A stretch of 64,000 bases of DNA from Hermatobates lingyangjiaoensis (GCA_026182355.1 JAPFBL010000581.1:23501-87500); one strand, 5' to 3'; positions 1-11,804 are shown, counted from the stretch's first letter. The notes: generated by a model from the sequence alone, not told the origin. Program-made: numbers and translations.

Positions 1-279
1 TAAGATGTTCAATCATAAACCTCTCTCACGAACTTCAACAATGTCAGACACTTCTTTCAAAGCTTAATTTCAGATTCATGAGAATATAAAAGTATTAGAC
101 TCCGATCGAAAAATAAACCACATTGTTTACTTTATGAAGATGAAAAACTTCTGTTTACAACAGAACAATCCTTATCAAACCCATCCCTCATTCTTCCAAC
201 TTCTTGAGTACTATGAACCCTTTCTCCTCTCGTCTACCAACCTTCGATAAAAAAGAAAAATAGTATATATATATCAAAA

Positions 280-440
280 TTTTACACTAAAAATGTGAAA
301 TAAAAATTAATATTGAAACAACAATACTAAAATGAGAAAAAATATAAAGATCATTCAACCATAACAAGTGCCTATTACGGTTGAAATATCTTATTTTTTT
401 TTGCTCATTTCTTATTGTGGCTTGAAAGTCTATATATAAT
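280..440. mobile_element. Decayed HH-A foldback (Penelope-like 3' end)
   Basis: Left arm (-) 290-385 and right arm (+) 372-437 of the HH-A family, joined inside the ribozyme stem II so that the CUGACGA box is lost. The 3' box GGTTGAAAT and the terminal TTATTGTGG block remain. Confidence 0.55.
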
Positions 441-599
441 ATATATATATATAATTTTCTACCGAAAATTAGAGACTGTAAGTTAGTGTTTTCAATTTCT
501 CTATGTTTCTTTATGTACATTGTACTATAAATATATATATATATATATATACATAAAGAAACATAGAGAAATTGAAAACACTAACTTACAGTCTCTAAT

Positions 600-620
600 T
601 TTCGGTTGAACCGTCTTCAG
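600..620 (-). ncRNA. Hammerhead-like ribozyme core (HH-B2)
   Basis: Minus strand: CUGAAGA, stem II CGGUU/AACCG, GAAA. Both conserved boxes are intact. Confidence 0.6.
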
Positions 621-734
621 GAAAGATAAGATAGGGGAACCAAGCGCACTAGTACACCTCTGTCTCCTCCTGGTAGACTCTCTGTCTCCAACCGTCTCTG
701 TACCAGTGCGCTTGGTTTCCCTCTCTTCTCTCCC

Positions 735-755
735 CTGAAGACGGTTCAACCGAAA
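735..755 (+). ncRNA. Hammerhead-like ribozyme core (HH-B2)
   Basis: CUGAAGA at 735-741, short hairpin, GAAA at 752-755. GTAAGT begins about a dozen bases downstream. Mirror copy of the 600-620 core. Confidence 0.6.
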
Positions 756-871
756 ATTAGAGACTGTAAGTTAGTGTTTTCAATTTCTCTATGTTTCTTT
801 ATGTAAATTAAACTGTATTTGTCCATTTCGGATCGTATTTTCAACGAAAAAGTGTATATATATATATATAT

Positions 872-1012
872 ATCAATGATCAAACCACAATAAGTGGGTT
901 TTGACTCTGACGAAGACCGCTTGTTATGGTTGAAAGATCTTAATCTTGTTTTCCCATTTCTTATTGTGGTTTGATCATTGATTGTTATTTCACGTGTTTA
1001 TGTGAAATCTTT
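872..1012. mobile_element. HH-A foldback, asymmetric
   Basis: A short - arm (872-893) and a full + arm to about 1012. The + arm holds a hammerhead core, the TTATTGTGGTTTGATCA block and the terminal TTTCACGTG...GTGAAA hairpin, then TA-rich DNA. This is the commonest family in the window. Confidence 0.75.
907..935 (+). ncRNA. Hammerhead ribozyme core (HH-A)
   Basis: CUGACGA, stem II ACCG-loop-CGGU type (here with one G-U change), GAAA. Both boxes intact. Confidence 0.65.
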
Positions 1013-1689
1013 ATATATACATATATATAATCCAGGAGTAGTGGATTACATGAGGAATCTTGAAACATCATGTCTGTTTAGAGGATATTTGAACCACATA
1101 TATCAGGAATTCTTGAAAACTGTTCTCATTCAGGTTCCGTATTGTTTTTTTTAAATAATTCATTAAACTGGATCTCTTTTCTTTAGTGAATTCTCTTTTT
1201 TCACATATTCTTTTAATGAAAACATCTTATCCATAATTATCTTGCTAATATTCTGCAATATGATGAATAATAATAATTAAGTATTATATCTCAGAGCAGC
1301 AAAAATATTGCAAAAAAAAAAAACATATAATTTGTTCCTAGGTCAGGTGAAAAAAAAAGGTAAAGAGTATTTCGCAAAGGCTTGTTTCCGAGTTGGCGAA
1401 GATATAGGACAAAGTGATATCCGTATGAGTCAGCTCCCAGGCGAGCACACATCCTGGAAACATGCCACTTCCAAGCCTTATAAATCAATTCTCTCTATCA
1501 ACCTTAAATAAACTTTTTTTGTTCTCTTTTTCCTTTTATATAAATATATAAACTTTTAAAAATACATATATATTATTTACTATTTGCAGATGATGATAGT
1601 GAATTTGTTATAAAGTATTTTGATCTATTTGAATTAGGGAAGTAATATGTGGAGGATCTTATTCCATAATATATATATATGTATATATA

Positions 1690-1910
1690 TAAATGTTTTC
1701 CTTATCTCGACCACATATATTTAACACTATTTTTCGATAATCTAGGTTTATATAATCGAGGTTTGGTCTCGATTGCAAAAATGTAACACCTTTAAGCCGT
1801 CGTTTTGTCTATTTTTGTAGACGTCATATAGAAGAACGTCGGCTTAAAGGTGTTGTATTTTTGATGCTAGACCAAACCTCGAGAAAAGAAAAATAGTGTT
1901 ATGTATATAT
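1690..1910. mobile_element. HH-I foldback, core decayed
   Basis: Inverted repeat with arms 1691-1815 and 1818-1905. The CTTTAAGCCG blocks and the GAGGTTTGGTC blocks face each other. The central ribozyme region no longer matches CUGANGA. Confidence 0.6.
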
Positions 1911-1984
1911 ATATATTGTAAACAGGAAAATGATCCAAAAGGACAACCAACGTTTCACGATGAATCATAAACACAGAACTAATA

Positions 1985-2225
1985 ACAAACACACTTTCTG
2001 TCTCTAATTTTTGGTTGAACCGTCATCAGGAGAGTTCAGGTGCAACTTTCGCTCTTGAAGGTGGACGATGTAAAAAAGACAAATGTACGTGGTTATATTA
2101 ATTGATATTAACATCTGTCAAGTTTAACATCAAAGACGACTTTAATGCTTTTGATTTCTCTATGTTTCTTTTTCTAAATTGAACTATATTTGCCCGTTTC
2201 AATTGTATTTTCAACGAAAAAATGT
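1985..2225. mobile_element. HH-B2 foldback, core mutated
   Basis: The - arm has CUGAUGA and stem II at 2004-2031 but AAAA instead of GAAA. The + arm (2132-2225) keeps only the 3' terminal part ending near GTATTTTCAACG and (TA)n. Confidence 0.6.
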
Positions 2226-2250
2226 ATATAATATATATATATATATATAT

Positions 2251-2430
2251 ACGAGTTCAAAATTCAAGAAGAGTAATACACAGAGTAAGGAAACAGACTT
2301 AAAGACTCAAATTTTTGGTAATCCGTCTTCAGGAGAAAAGAGAAAGTGAGACCAAGCACGTTTCCTTACTCTGTGTGTTACTCTTCTTGAATTTTGAACT
2401 CATATTGTGTCCAGTTTGGATCGTGTTTCC
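2251..2430. mobile_element. HH-B foldback, one mutated core
   Basis: Arms 2251-2355 (-) and 2361-2430 (+) share the CAAAATTCAAGAAGAGTAA block. The - arm has CUGAAGA at 2326-2332, but the 3' box is CAAA. It abuts the next element directly, without (TA)n. Confidence 0.65.
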
Positions 2431-3056
2431 TGTGACACATAGACAGAAACATAACAAAGACTCACTTTTCAATATTTTGACCGTAATAGAGGTCGTCCTC
2501 AGGTGAGGAAGTGAATTGACGGACGACAGTTAACTAAAGAACTTACCAGGTGAGGGCTAAAGCAGTGCTGCCGCAAAGGAGAAAAGTAAAAAAGGAATTA
2601 AGGAGTCGAGATGAAAGAAAAAAAAACTGTAAAACAGGAGAATAAAGGTGACGAAAACAAAAAATAAAGGAAATATATACAAAAAACTAACGGTTTAAAT
2701 TCAAGCCAGGATTCGAGCGTGCCCCTAGGAGCCAAATTCATCAGAAGCTTTTAATGTAACTTGTCTGTTATCACTGGGGACTTGTTTGAAAACTTGGACT
2801 GTGAAACAATCATTGAAGCTGAGGAGAAGGGGAATTAGCGTGAGTAGCGACAGGGAGACTGCTGCGTTTACCAACCGAAACCCTGTGATTATTCATCCGA
2901 AGGTTCAGCATCGTAGATGTTAAACCAACGTAAAAAGCATCACATTGGGTGCATTTCAAAAGGTAAGTGGGTGAATTTGTGTGTTGGGTGCATTTTCAAG
3001 TGACCTTTCTTTCTTTGTTTCTTTTACTGTGTCACAGTTTATTTTAAGTTTATATA
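2428..3056 (-). mobile_element. HH-H Penelope-like 3' end with endonuclease remnant
   Basis: Read on the - strand: GIY-YIG endonuclease C-terminal region (about 2940-2700), T-rich 3' UTR, a decayed hammerhead (CUGAGGA, stem GACC/GGUC, then AAAA; 2475-2502), GTGAGT and a terminal TGTGTCACAG block. A short + copy of that terminal block lies at 3010-3056, followed by (TA)n. It shows the natural order endonuclease - 3' UTR - hammerhead - end. Confidence 0.75.
2700..2940 (-). pseudogene. PLE GIY-YIG endonuclease C-terminal fragment, frameshifted
   Basis: Two - strand frames carry LRMNNHR...LPVATHANS and then LSFNDCFTVQVFKQVP...LKASDE. They match the other fragments here (IHANSHNLSFNDCF at 39.0 kb). 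A frameshift near 2837 and a terminal stop break the frame. HANS supplies a zinc-ligand-like His; the E of SDE is probably the catalytic Glu. Confidence 0.7.
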
Positions 3057-3069
3057 TATATATATAATA

Positions 3070-3198
3070 TATACTTTTTTTCGTTGGAAATACGATCCAA
3101 AACGGACTAATATAGTTCAATATAAACAAAGAAACATAGAGAAATCAAAAGAACACACTTATAGTCTCTAATTTTTGGTTTGAACCGTCTTCAGGAGA
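3070..3198 (-). mobile_element. HH-B2 end fragment
   Basis: Single - strand copy running from (TA)n (GGATCGTATTTC side) to CUGAAGA at 3188-3194. The 3' box is CAAA, so the core is decayed. Confidence 0.6.
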
Positions 3199-3218
3199 TA
3201 TATATATATATATATATG

Positions 3219-3456
3219 GTCAAACCACAATAAGAAAAATGGAAACAAAAACCCAATTGATATATATATATGAAGTTCAAAATCACAAGGAAAAAGAAAA
3301 TTAAAAGAAATAAGTACTTTGAGGCTTTTTACTTTATGACAATAGAAAGCAAAAAAAGTTAGAAAAATAAGCTTTTTTTGGGGAGAAGGGGGCGTGAAAG
3401 GCCTCAGAGCATTTATTTCTTTTATTTTTCTTTTTCCTTCTGATTTTGAACTTCAT
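3219..3456. mobile_element. HH-A remnant and coreless HH-M foldback
   Basis: A 40-bp HH-A remnant (3219-3260), then an imperfect palindrome from GAAGTTCAAAATCA (3271) to TGATTTTGAACTTC (about 3455). Its right half shares GCCTCAGAGCATTTATT with the HH-M element at 26.5 kb, but no ribozyme core is left. Confidence 0.5.
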
Positions 3457-3459
3457 TGA

Positions 3460-4955
3460 TTGAAGTCTCCTTAGATTAATTGACAACGACTCCTTAGATC
3501 AGTTCCATTCAAAGGTGGGTAACCTCCAAAATCAGTCGAACAACACCAACAGCATTTTAAGAGGTATGAAGGTTTGTTCTGTTCCTAATACATTCTAATA
3601 ATACTATGAATCTTACATACATATTAAAATTGTTTTGAAAATGACTCTCATTTAAAAAAAAAATATATCGAGACTAAATGAATTATGTTTTAAAAAAAAT
3701 ATTTATCATTATTTCTATCAATGATACTATCTCCATCATTTTTTTCATTTCCATTAAGGAAATATTTACATTTCATGAAGTACTTAAAATCAATGAGCCA
3801 AAGTTGTGGAGTGTTGTGATAAACAATCATTAGTTTACATAAAAAAAACTAGGTGCATTTCCTTCTAAAATTCAAGGATATTCAAAGAAACATCATATTT
3901 ACTACAAAGTAAAGTATGTTTTATAAGGTTTGTGCAAATTAAGTGCTTTGTACCTACACTTGTCTGTTGACTTGTGAAAAAATGTTCGTGTATAATTGAC
4001 TGAAAAATTCAGTCAGCTGAAAAATTCTAGTTAAAAAAATACTAGATATTTTTGAAGAATAATGAAAAGTGAAAAAAAAATAGTAATAAAATAAATATGA
4101 AATCCTCAAAACAGAATGTAAACCAATAGAAAATGAAATAAATTTTTAAATTATAAGTACCTAACCAAATTAGAAAAAATTTAAATGATGATTAAGTTAA
4201 TTAGCATTATAAATTCAGGGTATGCTCATTTAATTATGTGCCAGAGCAGGTAGTGTACCCTAATTGATAAGCTTTACACGTTTAATGGTTGCTACTTTGA
4301 CTAATTCCATTAATGCATTGGTGCAGATTTGTTTTCTATTGTTACATGTATGAAAGAATAAAATTCTCTCAGTTGTTTTAACTTATAAACCACATACGTT
4401 TTATTAAGTGCATATTTTATATTACTTTTCTGTACCAAGTTCATTTAAGTTGAGCATAAGTTTTCTTGTGTTATATTTACTATATTATATTTAGTATAGT
4501 GATATAGTTTTACTATATTTAGTGATAAACATCCAAGAGTATCAAGTGAATTTTTTTGTTCTTTTTTTCTTTTATTATATTCTGAGCTCTAATGGAATAA
4601 TGATTCATAATTAGTTTGATCTGGTTAAAAAATTGGAAATATTGGCAACTTTTTGGAAAATGCATTTTTTCCTGAAAAGAAAAAACAAAAAACTGTGTTC
4701 TTCTTAAAGTTTATTGCATATTAGCTTTGCATGAGTGAACAATAGATGATTATAATAATAACATTTACCTACAATTTTTATCACAATCATGATTTGTTTT
4801 CTTCTCTCAATATTCGTATGTTATCAGATTATTGGTGATTTTCTTCTTATGATTGAAAATACTACAGTTCTTTTAGGGTTTTGGTCTTCTGATTAAAACT
4901 AGTAGTATGAATCATAAGGCCTAAGCCCTCAAAAATTTCATAACATATAATATTA
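3460..4955. other. AT-rich intergenic, no feature seen
   Basis: No open coding frame, TIR pair or SINE head found; long A and T runs only. Confidence 0.5.
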
Positions 4956-5036
4956 TAAAAAGATTTCACATAAACACGTGAAATAACAATCAATGATCAA
5001 ACCACACTAAGAAAATGAGAAAACAAGACTAGGATC

Positions 5037-5065
5037 TTTCACCCGTAACAAGTGGTCTTCGTCAG
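5037..5065 (-). ncRNA. Hammerhead ribozyme core (HH-A)
   Basis: CUGACGA, stem II with one mismatch, GAAA on the - strand. Confidence 0.6.
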
Positions 5066-5085
5066 AGTCAAAAACCCAACTGACT

Positions 5086-5114
5086 CTGACGAAGACCGCT
5101 TGTAACGGTTGAAA
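5086..5114 (+). ncRNA. Hammerhead ribozyme core (HH-A)
   Basis: CUGACGA at 5086-5092, ACCG/CGGU stem, GAAA at 5111-5114. Confidence 0.65.
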
Positions 5115-5472
5115 GATCTTAGTTTTGTTTTCCCATTTTCTTATTGTGATTTGATCATATAATATTATATATCAAACTTCAAACGGTCTGTACACTCTTT
5201 TACTTCTTTACCCCTGTGTTTTTTTCTCTTTTCTTCTTCATTCGTTTTCTGCTTTTCCAGTGATCGTTTAAATTTTCAAATGATCAAAATGTTCAAGAAT
5301 CACCGAAATAATTATGAGTGTTTTCTTTTTGTGTTTTCATAAAACAAAAGCTGACTTCGTTATTTAAAGAATTTTCTTTATTAAAAATGGATTATTATAT
5401 ATAGAACTAAATATTATTCTATAATTTTTCATAATTCCGATGTTATTTTCAATTTCTACATATTCACATATT

Positions 5473-6680
5473 CGACTTCTACATATAAAACAAATTATTT
5501 ATATGGTAATATTTTTGACAACAAAATAATTCATATATTTTAGAAAACACCTCCGCTTGATTTAATCAACGTTGAAAAAAATAAATGTTTTCTTCTTTGA
5601 ACCACATATATTGAAAACTTTTTTTTCTTTTCTATCAAGGTTTGTTCTTGATAAAATAAATAAAAATTTGGTCTCAATATTTACTTATATAATAATGATT
5701 ATTTTAATAGAGAGACACTTTCCTTCAACATTAGTGTTGAGCTGTAAGATTCAAAAATAAAGTTTATATGTGTCAGTCAAAATACATTATATAAAAGAAA
5801 ATAAGGTAAGAGTTTGAAAAGAAATAGAAATTTCGTTTGAAATGGTGTATAGTTTGAGTTTTTATGATTCAGGAAGAGAAGTAGATATCAGAATAATGCA
5901 AAATAAGTCGAGAAGATAATGACTACTTGATTTATCGCAAAAAAAAAATGGTAGGCTTTGCTGACTGATGGCCCAGTTGTTGGAGAGGTTTTTTGATAAA
6001 AACCGGTTTGAAGCTATTATCAGTGGATACAGATGTCTGACTATCTCTGACCACCACTATCTGCAGATGGTCTGACAGTGCTTCAACAAATACACACAAG
6101 CTGGAACACACGTGTTTCACCTTCCCCCACCCACCATATTAAACAGAACACTCCTTACATAAATATCAGAACGCTTTTAGCGCCCAAACACAAATAAACC
6201 TATTCACTTGCTTGAGACGTTCGATGAAAATATGTCTCACGAATTTATCTTCTACCCTGGAAGCATTTATCTTCCACTCGACAGTTATTGAGTATTACCA
6301 AAGTATCCACTTTTACAAGCCTTCAGCGACTTCTACATATAAAACACAAATTATTTATATGGTCATATTTTTGACAACAAAATAATTCATATATTTTAGA
6401 AAACACCTCCGCTTGATTTAATCAACGTTGAAAAAAATATTTTTTTTCTTCTTTGAACCATATATATTGAAAACTTTTTTTTCTTTTCTATCAAGGTTTG
6501 TTCTAACTTCAAACAATACAATTCCTTTAAGCCAACATTTCGTATTTGTAGACATCTTCACAGCTAGATTTAATTCTGTATCAATGTAGCCTTGAAAATG
6601 AATACAAATATAGATGATATTTCGGCTTAAAGGTGTTCTATTGTTTGAAGCTAGACCAAACCTCGATAAAAAAAAAAACT
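5473..6680. repeat. 180-bp direct repeat pair and HH-I foldback
   Basis: About 180 bp at 5473-5654 recurs at 6330-6508 in direct orientation with few differences. Each copy runs through AAACACCTCCGCTTGATT into an HH-I end (TATCAAGGTTTGTTC). The second copy continues as an HH-I foldback (6425-6680) with decayed cores at 6531-6565 (-) and about 6586 (+, CUUGAAA). The pair reads as a local duplication of an HH-I insertion with its flank. Confidence 0.65.
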
Positions 6681-7019
6681 AGAGTTCTTCAAATATAAAT
6701 AAGCTCTTATTAGTGCGAGAGACACAATTATTTTGAATTCAAAGATTGAACTAAAAAAATTATCGTTTAGTCATTTACCCAAGTAGAATGGGTATTTGAT
6801 TGTACTTCAAAATATCAAACTTCTCATACATTTGAGTATGTGTACAACTTTAATAAACTTGAATAACACTTTAAACTGTCTTTCAAATTAAAATTCAAAT
6901 AAACGAAATGCATATCACATTTTTTTTACAATTTTTAGAGTTTTCTACTAATTTTTTTATACATTTCTTTAATTTTTCATTTTTTATTTTCTTCACCTTT
7001 ATTCTTCTTTTTTTTCTTT

Positions 7020-7230
7020 GATCACGACTCTTCGGTTCTTTTTTATTTTTCTCCTTCGCGATAGCACTGCTTTAGCCCTCACCCAGTGAGATCTATACTT
7101 GACTGTCGTCCTTCGTCAATTCACTTCTTCTCCTGAGAACGACCGCCATAACGGTCGAGATATTGAAAATTGAGTCTTTCTTATGTTTTTTTCTGTGTGT
7201 CACAGTTTATTTTAAGTGTATAATATATAT
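7020..7230 (+). mobile_element. HH-H end fragment
   Basis: T-rich 3' UTR-like part, CACTGCTTTAGCCCTCACC block shared with 2.57 kb, decayed hammerhead at 7133-7160 (CUGAGAA, stem GACCG/CGGUC, GAGA), terminal TGTGTGTCACAG and (TA)n. Confidence 0.65.
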
Positions 7231-7239
7231 ATATTAAAC

Positions 7240-7405
7240 TAGATTTCACATAAGCACATGAAATAACAAACAATGATCAAACTAGAATATGACAAGGGAA
7301 AACAAGACTAACATCTTCACAACCGTAACAAGCGGTCTTCGTCAGAGTCAAAACCCCAACTCACTTTCTCACTTTTTTCCCTTTCATATTGTGGTTTGAC
7401 CATTA
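7240..7405. mobile_element. HH-A foldback, core damaged
   Basis: A - arm to 7353 with CUGACGA and stem II (7314-7346), but the 3' box is interrupted (GUGAAG). Only the terminal part of the + arm (7385-7403) remains. Confidence 0.65.
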
Positions 7406-7430
7406 TATATATATATATATATATATATAT

Positions 7431-7732
7431 ACGAGTTCAAAATTCAAGAAGAGTAACACACAGAGTAAGGAACACACTTACAGACTCAAATTTTTGGGTA
7501 ATCCGTCTTCAGAAGAAAAGAAAGGGAGACCAAGCACGTTGTAGACGCAATGTCAAGTAACCCAACAGTTGCGTCTACAACGTGCTTGGTCACCCTTTCT
7601 CTTTTCTCCTGAAGACGGATTACCCGAAAATTTGAGTCTGTAAGTGTATTTCCTTACTCTGTGTGTTACTCTTCTTGAATTTTGAACTCGTTTTGTGTCC
7701 AGTTTGGATCGTGTTTCGTTTAATTAAGTGAT
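7431..7732. mobile_element. HH-B foldback
   Basis: Arms 7431-7545 (-) and about 7575-7732 (+) with a short asymmetric loop. The GCGTCTACAACGTGCTTGG blocks face each other. The + core is intact; the - core (7492-7512) has CAAA. The + arm ends GGATCGTGTTTCGTTTAATT. Confidence 0.8.
7609..7629 (+). ncRNA. Hammerhead-like core (HH-B)
   Basis: CUGAAGA, CGG/CCC(G) short stem, GAAA, then GUCUGUAAGUG. Stem II is short, so activity is uncertain. Confidence 0.55.
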
Positions 7733-7750
7733 ATATATAGATAGATATAT

Positions 7751-8008
7751 GAGCCGTTTATTTTGAAAGTGGCCCTAATTCCATTTTCCAAAAAAATTTA
7801 GCTAGCTATTTAATTAATTACATTTTTACGTTATCTTTTCCTTTTGCAGCAAATTGTACAAAATTTATTTAAAATTACTAAGTTTTTTTATAACAAAAAT
7901 TAGTTGATAAATAAAATGACAATATTTTTTAATTTTGTAAAATGCAAACCCTTAAATATCTCGATTTTAACATAAATGGAATTAGGCCACTTTCAAAATA
8001 AGAGGCTC
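7751..8008. mobile_element. TIR MITE, 258 bp
   Basis: Terminal inverted repeats of about 36 bp: GAGCCGTTTATTTTGAAAGT at the left and its near-complement at the right, ending GAGGCTC. AT-rich interior without an ORF. Flanks are TATAT on both sides, so the target duplication cannot be read. Superfamily unknown. Confidence 0.7.
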
Positions 8009-8439
8009 ATATATATATTTAGGCGTTTTTATGCAGAAATCTAAGGTTGCAAGTTAACAGTATCATAAGTCGGACATACAAAAACGGGGAACAACTAACA
8101 AGTTATTGAAGCGACTTTAATATCTAAGCTTCCAAGGTAACGAATCCTAACATAAATGTTGCTATGTTAATATTAGTTCAATATTTTTGAATTTAATTAC
8201 TGATTGACGCTTCATACATATTTATATTTTAAGTCCACGTATTAAATGGTGCTAATGGCTACTTATTTAAAATAGCTGGACACAGAGTTAGATTGATTGA
8301 CTTGTTTTTAAAGGCCAAGTCAATCTGGAATGCTAATCGGATCGCGAAAAAACAAAACTATGAGTAGAACTCATTTGATAGATATAAAGATAGATATAAA
8401 TGAGTGAACGTGAATCCCTCCCTGACATCGTTACTCCAG

Positions 8440-9470
8440 GTATTTATCATAAATGATTCTTTACTTCACAGTAATGAACAACAAATCAAATCCACCTTCC
8501 CTAGAAAAAAGGACTGATAAAACATAGAGTAGAATTGAGTCATTTCCTCACAGGGTTATAGGACAATTTGATTTTCTTGTTGATTTTGATAGAACCAGAA
8601 TTGAAAAGAATATACTTATGTCAGGATAAGACAAAGAATTTAGTTGAACTGAGGGGCTCAGTTTATTTTATTAGACCCAGCTTTGAGCAGAACTGTTGAC
8701 CTTGGTTGAGAATGATAGACGAAATATTGAGCAGACTAGATTCCTTATTTGACACTGTCAAATAATTGAGTAAACATCTGGCAATGACAGTTAAACAACT
8801 GAGAAGAACCCGTGTCCTTCAATGATTATGATAAACCAATCAAAGAATAAACAAGATACGTGAGCATTAAATATAACTTTAGAAAATGACATGGATTATA
8901 GAAAAATCATTGAGAACTTGAATCCTCATCGAAGTTAATTGAGAAACATTGAGCAGAACTCATTCTCTTGGTTGAGAATGACGGGAAAAACTGCATACTT
9001 CATTTAACAGGTATTCGTCAATTAGAACTCGAATTTTTAGCTGAAATGATGCATCATTTATTGCGGGGAACTCTAGTTCTGATTCATGAAAGAAATATAA
9101 ACATTGTACTGAACTCATGTATTTGGTTAGTAATGATACCAATCATAGTAATCCAATCAATGATAGTTGATTGAATAAACAAGATTTATCATTTGATAAG
9201 GAAGGTAATAAACCAACTATTGGGCAGAACTGGAGTTCATCATCAAAAACTATAAAACATAAAAAGAAACTGGGGTTCTTATTACACAGTAATAGATAAT
9301 CTATTCAGCAAAAACTCGAGTCCTTGATTGATTATTATAGAAAAAGAATTGTGCAAATTAGATTGCTTATCTAAAAAAGATAGGCTATTGGATTCAACTG
9401 TAGTCCTTGGCGACAAATATGTAAAGGAAGCAGTCAGTAGATGGGAACACTTTGTTAGAAACAAAGAAAA
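8440..9470. repeat. Degenerate minisatellite-like region
   Basis: Recurring phrases of the type ATTGAGCAGAACT and TTGGTTGAGAATGAT at irregular 60-120-bp spacing (8690, 8730, 8950, 9215 and weaker ones). Probably an old, decayed tandem repeat. No gene seen. Confidence 0.4.
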
Positions 9471-10955
9471 TTATGCAAATTTAGGTATTATAAACATGTA
9501 ATCTAGTTAATAATATACCCAGTATTATATTAATGTTAATTTAGTTGTAAAAGTGTAAAACGTTTACAGTTATTATTATAAATGAAAAAATACTTTAAAT
9601 ACAATATGTTAATCTATATTGCGATTATTTATAGATTAAGATAATTATCAAAATGTATTTTTATAATTTAACTTATTCTTTATTGCCATTTAAAACGAAG
9701 CAATTTAGAGGGCTTAGATTAACATAAATGAATTTCTTTTAAACCGAGTTTATAATGAAACCTTTAAACTTACATTAATGGCACGATAGAAACTCTAGCA
9801 GGGATTGCTTTTTGAGATTATTGTCTCCCAGACAACTTCATTGGTCTTAATATGGCGTTTCTTTAAGTGCAGTCACAACCGCTCCGTGACGGTCGGCAGG
9901 ATCAATGGGTAAAAATCAGGCTTTGTTGTGTAAATTTGTCGGCATTTCAAAAGCTTTAGGTATGAAATTAAAAAAAAAATTCGGTTATTAAGAGAAAAGT
10001 AAGAGAGGATAATTAGTGATAATAGAGTAAGGAGGGAATAGATATTAGAGGAGTGATTACATATTTCTACTAAGAAACAAAGGTGCATTGAGAAAAAATA
10101 CTTGAAGGAAAAATCTTTTTCACAACGTAATTTTTGTAAGTGTATACTTGTGCTGTATTCACTCAAGGTATTTTATTACAAACGTAATTTTATTTTGTTT
10201 TAATTGCAAACTTGTTATCAAATCCACTATATTCTAATAAAAGTGTTTTCTATCATAGCTGAATGGAAATTATTTTCCTGTTCCACTCCTTGGATGTAGA
10301 TCGTATTCATAGCTGTAATATAGGTTATTATATTTGAATTGATATTGAAGAAACCTTGTTGGTACATTTTTGTGACATCTATTAGAATACAAAGAATATC
10401 AGAAGTGTCTTTATTAAAACACACAACAACAAGATGGTGCAGATAACATAAGAATAATAGATACATGACCAAAACAAACGACTCTACTGTCTAAGCTAGT
10501 TAACTTTGTTTTGTACCTACTTACTATGTGACAACACCATGACTAAATCCACTGTTTGAAATAATCAGTGAAGAAACATAACTGATAAAATAGTTCACCA
10601 CTAGTCTGGTAGTAAATGAGCTTATGGCTACAGGTCCCATAATTGGCGGCTTTTCACTCTCCATCTTTGAAATACTATCACATTCACCTCTATATTCATA
10701 AAAATGAGCTGATTTGTAATTGTAAAAAATAAAATAAATAGAAATTAAAAATCAAGATGATGTTGCCTTTATTATATTTCTTCAAATAACTTTTTATATT
10801 TTGCAATAATCTATTTTAAAAGAAAAAAAAAATTGAACTGTTCTGTACTAAGTTCACTGAAGTTCTAGTAGAAATCCTTCCACACGGATCTGATAAAGTT
10901 CTTTTCTTAAGAGTAGGCAGGACTTTTTTTCTTATATGGTAAGTTATTGACCTAT
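9470..10955. other. AT-rich intergenic, no feature seen
   Basis: Two - strand open frames (9873-10166 and 10227-10472) have low-complexity, hydrophobic translations without a recognisable domain or splice context. Treated as chance. Confidence 0.4.
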
Positions 10956-10958
10956 TTC

Positions 10959-11290
10959 TCATAGTGTTCTGTTGTGAATTTGTATGGAGATATATGCAGA
11001 AGGGGGAACTGTGTGGACGGAGCCCTTTGGTCGTGACACGTCAGGTCGTAAGATATGTTTGGTTGATAGTGTCCCTGGGCATGATGTGGATTTGTCTAAG
11101 TGGGGTTTCAGAATAGGAGTGGGTTTGGATAGAGGGGGGGGGGGGGAGGGTTCGAGATAAGGTGGAAGTGACAAAGTGAACTCCTTGAGGGAGGGGAAAG
11201 AGAAAGTAGAAGAGAGACGGCTGACTCCTTCTCCCCCCCCCCCCCTCTTCTAAGAGACCAGCTGACGTCACAACCCCTGCAAGCGTTGAA
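10959..11290. other. GC-rich island with G and C homopolymer runs
   Basis: A sharp rise in G+C within AT-rich DNA. A G-run of about 14 lies at 11136-11150 and a C-run at 11233-11246, roughly 90 bp apart on opposite strands. TGACGTCA is at 11263-11270. It could be an old promoter or a TE piece. No supported ORF. Confidence 0.4.
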
Positions 11291-11730
11291 AAAGTACTAT
11301 TCTGAAAGCTCAGCTTTTTGTTACCATTACTGATCCCTTTTTGTTTCAGCTTTCTTGGCTCCTTCTCATTTAGTCTGAATGCTCCCTCTGAGTCTTTGCC
11401 TTCAACGATCTCCTTACTCTACTTCTTTAAAAAACCTACACTATTTTTCCATCGTTACTCCAACCAAAGGATATATTTCTTTGTTATTCTATTTGCTTAC
11501 ACTTTTCTAAGAAACGCAGATACTTGCAGATAGAATAGTTTCCTTTTTAACGACAAAACCTATGCAAATTGAATCTTCTTTAAATATCTAAGCTAAATAT
11601 AAAAAAAAATATTAATAATAGATCAATATTACTGATACAAACATATATATAAAAAGATTTCACATAAACACGTGAAATAACAATCAATGATCAAACCACA
11701 ATAAGAAAATGGGAAAACAAGGCTAAGATA

Positions 11731-11759
11731 TTTCAACCGTAACAAGCGGTCTTCGTCAG
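11731..11759 (-). ncRNA. Hammerhead ribozyme core (HH-A)
   Basis: CUGACGA, AGACCG/CGGUU stem, GAAA on the - strand. Confidence 0.65.
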
Positions 11760-11775
11760 AGTTGGGTTTTTGACT

Positions 11776-11804
11776 CTGACGAAGACCGCTTGTTACGGTT
11801 GAAA
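11776..11804 (+). ncRNA. Hammerhead ribozyme core (HH-A)
   Basis: Mirror copy of 11731-11759; CUGACGA and GAAA intact. Confidence 0.65.

Larger units (their letters stand above)
455..855. mobile_element. HH-B2 family: solo end plus complete foldback with two hammerhead cores
   Basis: A + strand end fragment (460-514) and, after (TA)n, a foldback with arms 551-656 (-) and 700-805 (+) around a 43-nt loop. The + arm continues to about 855 and ends in (TA)n. Each arm has a hammerhead core followed by CTGTAAGT. The arms are near-perfect reverse complements, as in a 5'-truncated retroelement end inserted head to head. No protein is encoded. Confidence 0.75.
4958..5162. mobile_element. HH-A foldback with two intact hammerhead cores
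   Basis: Arms about 4958-5079 (-) and 5080-5158 (+) with almost no loop. The left arm includes the terminal CACATAAACACGTGAAATAA block. The arms differ at a few positions, so this copy is not freshly made. Confidence 0.8.

Noticed and set aside
9873..10472. Two minus-strand open frames of 97 and 81 codons
   Set aside because: Hydrophobic low-complexity translations without motif; likely chance.
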